Shown here one piece after another: positions 26,018-33,657 of a DNA stretch of 39,326 nucleotides (the stretch's first letter is position 1; every line of letters begins with the position of its first letter). Made by a program: the position numbers and the translations under genes. The stretch is taken from the NCBI GenBank assembly GCA_029009095.1, contig JAQXJT010000046.1, positions 1-39,326 on the forward strand, read 5' to 3'. The stretch comes from a bacterium (GTDB lineage: Bacteria > Bacillota > Clostridia > Oscillospirales > Oscillospiraceae). The notes below the pieces were generated by a model. That model had not been told where the DNA came from and did not search any database. It saw only the letters and a list, made by a program, of their open reading frames with translations.

Positions 26018-28054
26018 ATGCACGCAAAGAAGAACGCACACACAGGGCGCAGGATCGCTCTGATCACCATCCTCGTGCTTCTGGCGCTGGCGGTGCTGCT
26101 GGGTGGATGCGCCCTGCGGGACGCCAGACGGCTGCTCAGCTCGGTGGACGCTGTGGAGGAGAGCGTCTTTGGCATGATCGACGAGGCAAAGGCGATGAAT
26201 ATGGACGGCGTGGAGGCCGCGGCGCTCTCTCTCCAAAGCGTTGTGCGGGAGGATGAGGAGATCCTGGACGGCGCTCTCTGGCGTATGGCCGCCCGGATGC
26301 CGGGGGTGGGGGGCGACGTGCGCTCCGCCCGGAAGCTGATCGGCATTGCCCGGCAGGGGGTGGAGGAGACGCTGCTCCCCGCGCTCTCCGCCGTGCGGCA
26401 GCAGGGGGACATTTCCGCCATGCTGGAGAAAAAGGATATCCCGGCGCTTCTGACGGTGGCGGACAATATGTTGACGATGGCGGACGGGCACCTGCCCCGG
26501 GTACGGGGGTATCTGGAAGAAGTGAGCAGTGTGCCCACCATGCGGATCGGTCGGCTGGAGAGAAAAATGGAGAAGATCCGCTCCCTTGCCCGGCTGGGGG
26601 AGGAAGTGCTGCCGTTTTTTGAGGAGGAGCTGCTGCCCGTCGTCCGGGATGAACTGCTGCCCCCGCTGCGGGATATGGCCGGAAATCTGAAAATGGAGGA
26701 TATACTCCCCGGGGAGGGAAAGATCAACGCGAAAATTCTGGCGAAGGGACTGGACGCGCTGGAGGGGATGATCCCCGCGCTGCGCGCTCTGCCCGGGATG
26801 CTGGAGAAAGATACGCTGCACTTCTCGGACACCGTCGCGGCCTATACGGAAAAGATTTCGGACAAGCTCGCGGAGGGGCTGGCGCTCTATGACCGGGCGG
26901 AGCCTTACCTGCCGCTGCTGAAGAAATTTCTCGCCGGCGGCGAAGACCGGCTCTATCTCTTCGTGGCCCAGAACAGCGCCGAGATCCGCGCCTGCGGCGG
27001 TTTTCCCGGCGCCGTGGGATTCGTAAGGATCCAGGATGGGGTGTTGAGCATCGACGAGTTCAACTCGGTCTACCGTGTGCTGAAGGGCATGAGCTTTGTC
27101 ACCCAGCAGGAACTTGATATGTTCACCGCCATGGTGGCCGTCGACCGGGACGCGGTGGTGAACCCCTATTTCCCCATCGTGGCGACCCGCTGGGCGGAGA
27201 ACTATGAAAAGCGCACCGGAAAGCACATTGACGGTGTGATCTCTGCCTCGCCCATTATCATCCAGGATCTCCTGGAAGTGGCCGGGCCCGTGGAGCTCTC
27301 CGACGGGACGGTGCTGGACGGAAGCAACGCTGTGGCCTTCCTCCAGAACGGGATCTATCTCCAGTATTTGCAGGAGGTGAACCGGGAGGGCGGCGCCATC
27401 ACCGACGCGCTCTTCAGTGAAACCGCGGCCCTCGCCATCAAGGGCGTGTTCCGGGATCTCGGCTTTGACAAGTTGGAGCGGTATCTCTCCATTTTGGAAC
27501 GGCGCTTCGCCGACCGGGTCATCATGCTTTGGCTGGAGGACGAGGAGGGCGAGGAGCTGATCCGGAAGATCGGCTGCGACGGCGGCTTCAACACCGACCC
27601 GGAGCACCCGCAGCTTGGCGTCTATTTCAGCAATTACGCAGCCTCCAAGCTGGGGTGGTATCTGGATCTGGATGTGGAGATGGGCAAACCATGGGAAAAT
27701 GAGGACGGATCGTTGAGCTATCCCGTGACCGTTTCGATGGCCAATACGCTCCGGTATGACGATATCGCCAGCCAAAACTTCTACATTGTGGCGGCTACGG
27801 AGGGGGTCATGAACGCCCGTCTCTATCTGGCCACTCCCGCGGGAGGTGAGCTCAGCGATTTCTACGGCTGGGGTGAGGATGCGATTTTCTTCGCCCGTCA
27901 GGAGTATTATGACTGCGAGCTGTACTGCACCAACTTTTTCCACATGGGTAAAGAACAGTCCACCGTTGTGAGCTTCACCGTGACTACGGCCCCCGGGGTG
28001 CGGGAGCCGCTGAGCGTGATCACTACCCCGACCCTGTCGGAGTACCGCCGGTGA
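26018..28054 (+). CDS. DUF4012-type surface protein
   Basis: This is a 678-aa exported or membrane-anchored protein. A basic start and a hydrophobic segment (residues 13-30) end at L-G-G-C31, which could be a lipobox or a simple membrane anchor. Residues 40-300 are charged and helical. The DUF4012 hallmark is YLFVAQNSAEIRACGGFPGA (313-332), followed by a mixed region to the end with no cysteine-rich or enzymatic motif I can name. The biochemical role of this family is not established; members are extracytoplasmic. GGGAGG precedes the ATG. The next gene (DUF2284) is 44 bp downstream without a terminator, so they share a transcript. Promoter strength suggests good expression. Confidence 0.78.
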   Translation: MHAKKNAHTGRRIALITILVLLALAVLLGGCALRDARRLLSSVDAVEESVFGMIDEAKAMNMDGVEAAALSLQSVVREDEEILDGALWRMAARMPGVGGDVRSARKLIGIARQGVEETLLPALSAVRQQGDISAMLEKKDIPALLTVADNMLTMADGHLPRVRGYLEEVSSVPTMRIGRLERKMEKIRSLARLGEEVLPFFEEELLPVVRDELLPPLRDMAGNLKMEDILPGEGKINAKILAKGLDALEGMIPALRALPGMLEKDTLHFSDTVAAYTEKISDKLAEGLALYDRAEPYLPLLKKFLAGGEDRLYLFVAQNSAEIRACGGFPGAVGFVRIQDGVLSIDEFNSVYRVLKGMSFVTQQELDMFTAMVAVDRDAVVNPYFPIVATRWAENYEKRTGKHIDGVISASPIIIQDLLEVAGPVELSDGTVLDGSNAVAFLQNGIYLQYLQEVNREGGAITDALFSETAALAIKGVFRDLGFDKLERYLSILERRFADRVIMLWLEDEEGEELIRKIGCDGGFNTDPEHPQLGVYFSNYAASKLGWYLDLDVEMGKPWENEDGSLSYPVTVSMANTLRYDDIASQNFYIVAATEGVMNARLYLATPAGGELSDFYGWGEDAIFFARQEYYDCELYCTNFFHMGKEQSTVVSFTVTTAPGVREPLSVITTPTLSEYRR

Positions 28055-28098
28055 GCGCAGCGGCAGGTTAGCAGGTTTGGAAAGGAAGCGGAAAAACG

Positions 28099-28650
28099 AT
28101 GACGGAACATGAAATGCTGTCCATGGCCCGGGAGGCGGGCTTCGAGGCGGCCCTGATCGCCCCGGAGGAGGTTCCCGTGGACGGAAAATACCGCGCCGGG
28201 TGCGAGGAGAACCGCTGCGGGCGCTATAACGCCAACTACGCCTGCCCGCCCGATTGCGGCGCCGTGGAAGAGATGGCCGCACGCATCCGCGGCGGGGAGC
28301 TGGCGCTGGTGCTCACTTCCTCGTGGCCCATCGAGAGCTACGGGGACACGGAGGCCATCCGTCACGGCACGGAGGAGCATAACCGCGCCTCCCTCCGGCT
28401 GCTGGACGCGCTGCGGGAGCGGGGTTACGAGGGATTTATGGTGGGGGGCAGCTGCTGCGACCTCTGCCATCCCTGCAGGAAGACGCTGGGCGAGCCCTGC
28501 GTCCAGCCCGAGAGGCGCTTCAGCTGTATGTCCGCCTACTGCGTGGATGTGGCCAGACTGGCGGAGAAGTGTGGACTGGAGTTTGCCTGGGACAGCAGGC
28601 GGCTGCGCCCCTACGGCATGCTGGTGCTGCGCCAAAGAACATATTTTTGA
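28099..28650 (+). CDS. DUF2284 predicted metal-binding protein
   Basis: This 183-aa protein is rich in cysteine. The pattern is C35, C40, C49 and C53 (around ENRCGRYNANYACPPDCG), then C119, C120, C123, C126, C134, C143 and C148. CPPDCG and CCDLCHPCRK are typical of DUF2284, which is predicted to bind a metal or Fe-S cluster. The enzymatic role is unknown. There is no signal peptide, so it is cytoplasmic, in contrast to the upstream DUF4012 protein. AAAGGAAG precedes the ATG. A terminator follows. Confidence 0.8.
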   Translation: MTEHEMLSMAREAGFEAALIAPEEVPVDGKYRAGCEENRCGRYNANYACPPDCGAVEEMAARIRGGELALVLTSSWPIESYGDTEAIRHGTEEHNRASLRLLDALRERGYEGFMVGGSCCDLCHPCRKTLGEPCVQPERRFSCMSAYCVDVARLAEKCGLEFAWDSRRLRPYGMLVLRQRTYF

Positions 28651-28659
28651 TGGATACCG

Positions 28660-28694
28660 AGACCGCCCGGACATTTTTCGTACGGGCGGTCTTT
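28660..28694 (+). terminator. Terminator of DUF4012/DUF2284 operon
   Basis: AGACCGCCCG (28660-28669) and CGGGCGGTCT (28683-28692) form a 10-bp stem followed by TT, 9 bp after the stop. Confidence 0.8.
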
Positions 28695-28777
28695 GCCAAA
28701 CACTGGATTTTTTCACACTTTTCCGGTAGAATATATCGGAAACAGTACGAGACCGATCGGAATCCATGGAGGAGAGT

Positions 28778-29140
28778 ATGAAGTACAAAGGAACGCTTAT
28801 CGTTGTGAAAGACTGCCATCGTGCGCTGAAGTTTTATCGCGATCTATTTGGGTTTCAGCTGCTGAAAGACAACGATGGAAATATGGAACTGACGGATCAT
28901 CTGTATTTGCAGGAGCAGCGCTACTGGGAAGATTTCACGAAAAAGCCTGTCATTTCAAACAGCGATCAGTCTGAATTATATTTTGAAGAATCCGATATAG
29001 AAAAATTTGTGGAACGACTTGAAATGCTCTACCCCCAAACAGAATATGTCAATCGTCTGATGACACACAGTTGGGGGCAAAAGGTGGTTAGGTTTTATGA
29101 CCCTGACGGAAACCTGATTGAAGTTGGAACACCTGTTTGA
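28778..29140 (+). CDS. VOC superfamily (glyoxalase/bleomycin-resistance-like) protein
   Basis: This is a 120-aa single-domain vicinal oxygen chelate protein. The N-terminal betaalphabeta unit is seen in VVKDCHRALKFYRDLFGFQL, and the C-terminal unit ends with FYDPDGNLIEVG, where the Glu is the usual metal ligand. Members include glyoxalases, drug-binding proteins and dioxygenases, and the substrate cannot be inferred. The frame opens further upstream, but the ATG at 28778 follows GGAGG. Its base use is noticeably more AT-rich than the neighbours. A -10-like TAGAAT lies at 28727-28732. It stands alone. Confidence 0.85.
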   Translation: MKYKGTLIVVKDCHRALKFYRDLFGFQLLKDNDGNMELTDHLYLQEQRYWEDFTKKPVISNSDQSELYFEESDIEKFVERLEMLYPQTEYVNRLMTHSWGQKVVRFYDPDGNLIEVGTPV

Positions 29141-29372
29141 CACATACCGGTACTCCGGTCTGTGGAACTGGAAAATCCCCTGAGAAACGAAAGGGCGCGC
29201 TTCCGTACTCTCCTGTGGGGAGTATCGTGCGTTCTGCGGAGCTTCCTTCTCCGCCGGTAAGTTTGAGGATGCGACAAAAACAAATCCTCCGTATGATGGG
29301 AACCATACGGAGGATTCACTGTTTTACGGACACCCGTCTATCAGGCTGGGTGTCTGCTTTGGCAAAGGGGAC
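29141..29372. other. Intergenic region with several hairpins
   Basis: No gene is convincing here. It holds the hairpin GCGGAG/CTCCGC (about 29236-29254), the terminator at 29275-29316 and a GACACCC/GGGTGTC hairpin (29329-29354) next to the amidohydrolase stop. Confidence 0.5.
29275..29316 (-). terminator. Terminator of the peptide-catabolism block
   Basis: AATCCTCCGTATG and CATACGGAGGATT form a 13-bp stem with an 8-nt loop, followed on the minus strand by TTTGTTTTTG. It lies 57 bp downstream of the amidohydrolase stop. Confidence 0.85.
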
Positions 29373-30530
29373 TCAGCTCTCGAAGATCTCGCCGTCGATC
29401 ATGGTCATGACGCAGCGGGTCATGTTGGAGAAGGGGAAGCCGTTGAAGATGGCCAGGTCGGCGTCCTTGCCCACCTCAATGGAGCCGATCCGGTCGGAGA
29501 GGCCCAGAAGAGCGGCGGCGTTGACGGTGACGGCCTTGAAAGCGGTTTCCTCGGAGAGACCGCGGGCGATGCACAGACCGATGTGCATGGGGAGCCACTG
29601 GGTCTCGCTGCCGGCGTCCGCCGTGAGGCAGACGGTCACGCCTGCCTTGTCGAGGATGGCGGGAGTTTCCAGGATCCGGTTCCAGATCTCCATCTTGCTG
29701 GGGCCGGTGGTCAGGGGGCCCACCACGCAGGTGGCCTTCTTCCTGCCCAGATAGTCGGCGATCATCCAGCCCTCGGTGGCGTGCTCCAGGGAGTAGTCCA
29801 GACCGAACTCCTCGGCCACGCGGATGGCGGTGACGATGTCGTCGTTCCGGTGGCAGTGGATGCGGCACTTCATCTCGCCGCGCACCACCTTGACCAGCGC
29901 CTCCATCTTGAAATCAAACTTGGGCTTGCCCTCGCCGCCCTTGGCTTCGGCCTCCAGAAGCTGCTCGGAGTAGACTTTGGCGTTGGCCAGTGTCTCCCGG
30001 AGCACCCCGGCGGTGCCCATGCGGGTCATGGGAGTCTGGCCCTTGCCGCCGTAGGCAGTCTTGGGGTTCTCGCCCAGGGCCATCTTCATCTGCTCGCTGC
30101 CGGGGATGACCATGTCCTCCACGGTCTTGCCATGGAGCTTGAAGGAGATGCCGGTGCCGCAGATCACGTTGCCGGAGCCGGGGCCGGTGTAGCAGGTGGT
30201 GAAGCCGGCGGCCCGGGCGTAGGGGATGCCGTAGTCAAAGGGGTTCAGCGCGTCGATGCCCCGGAGGTGGGCCTGCATGGGGCCGCTCATCTCGTTGGCG
30301 TCGGTGCGGCCGTTGATGACCTGGGGCTCGTTGAAGGTGGAAAGATGGGTGTGGGCGTCGATGAGACCGGGAGTGACCCACTTGTCGGAGGCGTCGATGA
30401 CCTGCGCCCCCTCGGGAATGGCGATGTCCTTGCCCACGGCCTTGATCTTCTTGTCCTCCACCAGGATCACGCCGTCATGGATGCGCTCGCCGGCCATGGT
30501 GACGATGGTTCCGCCTTGAATTGCAATCAT
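29373..30530 (-). CDS. Amidohydrolase family protein (imidazolonepropionase-like)
   Basis: This is a metal-dependent amidohydrolase of 385 aa, hydrolysing an amide or cyclic amide in the cytoplasm. The metal signature is DAHTHL (His60, His62), followed by His225 and His227 in IHCHRND, His250 in LEHATE, and Asp305 in LTADAGSE. The N- and C-terminal beta-sandwich halves of the composite domain frame the barrel. AGGAG precedes the ATG. It is the last gene of the minus-strand block, after the M28 peptidase, with a hairpin between them. The substrate could be an N-acyl or cyclic product of peptide breakdown, which is inference from context. Confidence 0.86.
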   Translation of the reverse strand: MIAIQGGTIVTMAGERIHDGVILVEDKKIKAVGKDIAIPEGAQVIDASDKWVTPGLIDAHTHLSTFNEPQVINGRTDANEMSGPMQAHLRGIDALNPFDYGIPYARAAGFTTCYTGPGSGNVICGTGISFKLHGKTVEDMVIPGSEQMKMALGENPKTAYGGKGQTPMTRMGTAGVLRETLANAKVYSEQLLEAEAKGGEGKPKFDFKMEALVKVVRGEMKCRIHCHRNDDIVTAIRVAEEFGLDYSLEHATEGWMIADYLGRKKATCVVGPLTTGPSKMEIWNRILETPAILDKAGVTVCLTADAGSETQWLPMHIGLCIARGLSEETAFKAVTVNAAALLGLSDRIGSIEVGKDADLAIFNGFPFSNMTRCVMTMIDGEIFES

Positions 30531-30574
30531 AGCTGCTCCTATCTATTACGCATTATGTAAACTACTTGTATCGC

Positions 30575-30606
30575 GTCCCTCTCCCGCCCGTGGGCGGGAG
30601 AGGGAC
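30575..30606. repeat. Long GC hairpin between M28 peptidase and amidohydrolase genes
   Basis: GTCCCTCTCCCGCCC and GGGCGGGAGAGGGAC are perfect 15-bp arms around a 2-nt centre. No T-run follows on the minus strand, so this is more likely an mRNA-processing or partial attenuation hairpin than a full terminator. Confidence 0.6.
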
Positions 30607-30630
30607 ATTTTCTGCCGGGGATCGGGACTC

Positions 30631-32646
30631 TCAGCCCACCACTTCCACCAGACCGTACTTGATGAGAAGCTGGACAAACGCGTGGACCAGCTCGATGGTG
30701 CCGAAGCCGTTCTCCATGAGGGCCAGGCGGGCCACCTCGTAGAGGGAGCGCTTGCCGTTCATGTAGTACTCGGTGAAAGCCTCCATCATGTAGGTGCTGC
30801 CGATCTTCTTCTCGGCGGCGAGGGCCATGTAGGCCTTGTAGGCGGCCTCCAGCTCGGGGTCGCCCTGGATGAAGTCGTCCACATGCACCAGCGGGGCGCG
30901 GTACTTGCGCAGGGGGACATAGGCGTACTCGGGGGGGCAGGTCTCGTCGGGGGCGTAGACATAGTCGCCCTTGCCCAGCACGGTCAGAATGTTCTTGCGG
31001 GTCTGCTCGAACATACCGGCCACCATGGCCTGATACTGCTCCACGAAGCCCTTCACATGGGCCTCGTACTCGCCCTCGTCAAAATAGCGCTTCATGTCGG
31101 CGCAGGTGTTCAGGTAGAACTTCTCCGTATCCTCCAGCCACTCGAAGGTGGCGTCCAGGGTGCTCTTGCCCTCCGTGGCCTTGTTCATGATCTGGCCCAG
31201 CTCGTTGGCGCAGCGCTCCATCATCTTGGTAAAGACCTTAGGCACGTCCGCGGACTCCAGATTGGACATCAGGAAAGCATAGCAGGCGCCGATGGTGGCG
31301 GAGTTCTTCAGCATGGCGGGATCCACACACTCCGCGGTGTCGGCGGCGGTGTGGTAGGCCACGTCGGGCCACTGGCCCAGCATGGGAGTGGGGATGTTCA
31401 CGGTGGGGTCGTCCAGCAGGTAGTGGTCGGAGCCGCCGGAGAAGCCGCAGACGATGCCGTTGAACATGGGGACAAAGGTACCGGCGGTGTGGCCGGGGGC
31501 GTTCTCCTTGGCCACGTCCATGCACAGCGCCGCCACATCGGTGACAATAGCGGGGCAGGCGTGGGGCTGGCCGCTGATGGTCAGGGGGCCGTAGCCCTTC
31601 ACCTGGCGTCCGCCCACCATGTCCAGATTGAAGCCCGCCACCACCTTGGGCAGCAGATCTTCATGTCCGGCCAGCCAGGCGTAGGTGCCGCTGAACTCGG
31701 GGACGAGGATCATGCGCACGCCGCGCTTGAGCGCGGGGATCTGATGGGTGTCGACGAGGTGCTTGAGGACGCGCATGACCTCCATGGCGCAGGACACGCC
31801 GCTGGCGTTGTCGTTGGCGGAGGCGCGGGGATGGCAGAGATGGGCCACGATGAGCACTTCCTCGTCCGTCTCGCCGGGGAGACGGGCTTCCACCACTTCC
31901 ATGGCCCCGTCGTAGAGGCTGGACTCCACCTTGCAGATCACCTGGGGGCAGGCAGGCTTGGTGGGGTCGGCGGCGTGCTCGGCGGCCATGGCGCGGCACA
32001 GCTCGGCCAGCTTGTCGCCCTGCCGGGGGGTGAGGACGAAGCCGAAGATGTTGGGCTCGACCTCGGTGTCCTTCCACCAGAAGGAGGTGTAGTTGCGGAT
32101 GTCGTAGAGGTCGCTGCGGGCGCGGACGCCGGGCACCACGCGCATGAAGTCGGTGATGAAGCCCACCGCGCCGCGCTTATCAAAGGCCCAGCTCATATAG
32201 GGGTTGAAGCCGTCGCGGATAAAGACGATCTTGCCGCGGAGGTCAAGACCCTCGTAGTTGGCCTCGTCGGGACCCTTGTCCAGCATGACCACATCCAGGG
32301 GCTTGTCGGAGTAGTCGCAGGGGAAGCTCTTCTGCACCACGCTGATGTTGTTGGCCTTGAAATTGGCGAGATTTTCCCGGTGGGGCACCACCAGATCGCA
32401 CCAGGCGTCCTTGCAGTCCCATTCCTTGAAAGCCTTGCTGGCCCAGTACCAGGTCTTGTCGGTGGCGGGGTAGGAGAGAACCTCGCAGTCGATACCGTCG
32501 GCTTTCAGCTTGCCCGCCACGTGCTCTGCCGCGGCACGGAAGCCGGTGGAAGCCTGAATTCTGTGGTAGTTGGTGACCTCCAGAACCTCGCTGTAGGCGC
32601 GCTCGCCGTCCACTGTGTCATGGATCTTATTCAGATACTCTCTCAT
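30631..32646 (-). CDS. M28 family zinc peptidase
   Basis: This is a 671-aa peptidase of the M28-like clan with no signal peptide, so it is likely cytoplasmic. The metal-binding core is VAHLCHPRASANDNASG (residues 267-283), with His269 or 272 and Asp279 as probable ligands, then Glu317 in PEFSGTY, Asp342 in NLDMVGG and His432 in YHTAADT. An inserted PA-like domain lies before the core (about residues 95-260), as is usual in this group. AAGGAGTC precedes the ATG. It lies 12 bp after the dehydrogenase gene, in one operon. Expected activity is aminopeptidase or carboxypeptidase on imported peptides, though the exact substrate is unknown. Confidence 0.86.
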   Translation of the reverse strand: MREYLNKIHDTVDGERAYSEVLEVTNYHRIQASTGFRAAAEHVAGKLKADGIDCEVLSYPATDKTWYWASKAFKEWDCKDAWCDLVVPHRENLANFKANNISVVQKSFPCDYSDKPLDVVMLDKGPDEANYEGLDLRGKIVFIRDGFNPYMSWAFDKRGAVGFITDFMRVVPGVRARSDLYDIRNYTSFWWKDTEVEPNIFGFVLTPRQGDKLAELCRAMAAEHAADPTKPACPQVICKVESSLYDGAMEVVEARLPGETDEEVLIVAHLCHPRASANDNASGVSCAMEVMRVLKHLVDTHQIPALKRGVRMILVPEFSGTYAWLAGHEDLLPKVVAGFNLDMVGGRQVKGYGPLTISGQPHACPAIVTDVAALCMDVAKENAPGHTAGTFVPMFNGIVCGFSGGSDHYLLDDPTVNIPTPMLGQWPDVAYHTAADTAECVDPAMLKNSATIGACYAFLMSNLESADVPKVFTKMMERCANELGQIMNKATEGKSTLDATFEWLEDTEKFYLNTCADMKRYFDEGEYEAHVKGFVEQYQAMVAGMFEQTRKNILTVLGKGDYVYAPDETCPPEYAYVPLRKYRAPLVHVDDFIQGDPELEAAYKAYMALAAEKKIGSTYMMEAFTEYYMNGKRSLYEVARLALMENGFGTIELVHAFVQLLIKYGLVEVVG

Positions 32647-32658
32647 GTCGACTCCTTA

Positions 32659-33528
32659 TTACTTCTGATAATATTTGATCAGAGCCTGCGTGCCGTCGTC
32701 GCCCAGACCCATATCCATCATCTTCTCGTAAAGGCCCAGCACGGAATCCAGCATCTCCAGCTCCACGCCGCGCTCGGCCGCCTCGTTGCGGACGATACGC
32801 ATATCCTTCACAAAGTGCTTTACAAAGAAGCCGGGGGCGTAGTCCCCGCGGAGGGCCCGGGGGGCCATATTGCTCAGCTCCCAGCTGCCCGCGGCGCCGC
32901 CGCTGATGGCCGAGATCATCTTTTCCGCGTCAAGACCGACCTTCTGGGCGTAGACCAGCGCCTCGGTGAAGGCGGCGGTGGAACCGGCCACGCAGATCTG
33001 GTTGGCGGCCTTGGTGTGCTGGCCGCAGCCGGGGCCGCCCATGAGCACGATGCTCTTGCCGAAGGCCTCGAACATGGGGAGCACGGCCTTGAAATCCTCT
33101 TCCTCGGCGCCCACCATGATGGACAGGGTGCCGGCCTTGGCGCCGCTGTCGCCGCCGGAGACGGGCGCGTCCATCACATGGAAGCCCTTCTTCTTGCCCT
33201 CTTCGTGGAGCTTCACTGCCAGGGACGGGGAGGAGGTGGTCATGTCCACCAGATAGGCGCCGCTCTTGGCGTTGGCGAAGATCCCGTCCTCGCCCAGGAA
33301 CACGTCCTCCACGTCCTTGGGATACCCAACCATAACGAACACCACATCGGCGTCGGCAACGGCCTCGCGGATGGTGGCATAGCACTTGGTGATGCCGTAC
33401 TGACTGCGCATTTTGTCCAGAACTTCGCTCCGCCGGGCGTAAACGCTCACGTCGAAGCCCTTGTTGTGCAGATGCCCGGCCATGGGCGCGCCCATCACGC
33501 CCGCGCCGATCCATGCGACTTTGTTCAT
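32659..33528 (-). CDS. Beta-hydroxyacid dehydrogenase (3-hydroxyisobutyrate dehydrogenase family)
   Basis: This is an NAD(P)-dependent beta-hydroxyacid dehydrogenase of 289 aa. The Rossmann start is VAWIGAGVMGAPMAGHL (residues 4-20). The substrate-site segment is DAPVSGGDSGAKAGT (120-134) with Ser124, and the catalytic lysine is Lys173 in HTKAANQI. The frame continues upstream, but the ATG at 33528 is chosen because GAGGTAAGGA precedes it. It could oxidise 3-hydroxyisobutyrate, tartronate semialdehyde or a similar acid. In this operon it suggests further oxidation of an acid released from the imported compound. A terminator-like hairpin separates it from the binding-protein gene upstream. Confidence 0.9.
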   Translation of the reverse strand: MNKVAWIGAGVMGAPMAGHLHNKGFDVSVYARRSEVLDKMRSQYGITKCYATIREAVADADVVFVMVGYPKDVEDVFLGEDGIFANAKSGAYLVDMTTSSPSLAVKLHEEGKKKGFHVMDAPVSGGDSGAKAGTLSIMVGAEEEDFKAVLPMFEAFGKSIVLMGGPGCGQHTKAANQICVAGSTAAFTEALVYAQKVGLDAEKMISAISGGAAGSWELSNMAPRALRGDYAPGFFVKHFVKDMRIVRNEAAERGVELEMLDSVLGLYEKMMDMGLGDDGTQALIKYYQK

Positions 33529-33579
33529 ATTCCTTACCTCCAATTCCGTGTATGCTTTATGGAAAAAACTGCCAAACCC

Positions 33580-33614
33580 GGAAAAGAACCAGTATGTGCT
33601 TGGGGCACATACTG
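33580..33614 (-). terminator. Terminator after the oligopeptide-binding protein gene
   Basis: CAGTATGTGC (33590-33599) pairs with GCACATACTG (33605-33614), followed on the minus strand by GTTCTTTTCC. A second hairpin, ATGAGAG/CTCTCAT, lies at 33629-33647. Read-through to the dehydrogenase gene is likely. Confidence 0.7.
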
Positions 33615-33657
33615 ATTCTTCTCGCGTTATGAGAGACAAGCTCTCATCTTGGATTGA

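Noticed and set aside
29137-29754. A plus-strand frame continuing from the VOC gene end into the amidohydrolase antisense
   Set aside because: It has no ribosome site, crosses a terminator and has low-complexity antisense composition.
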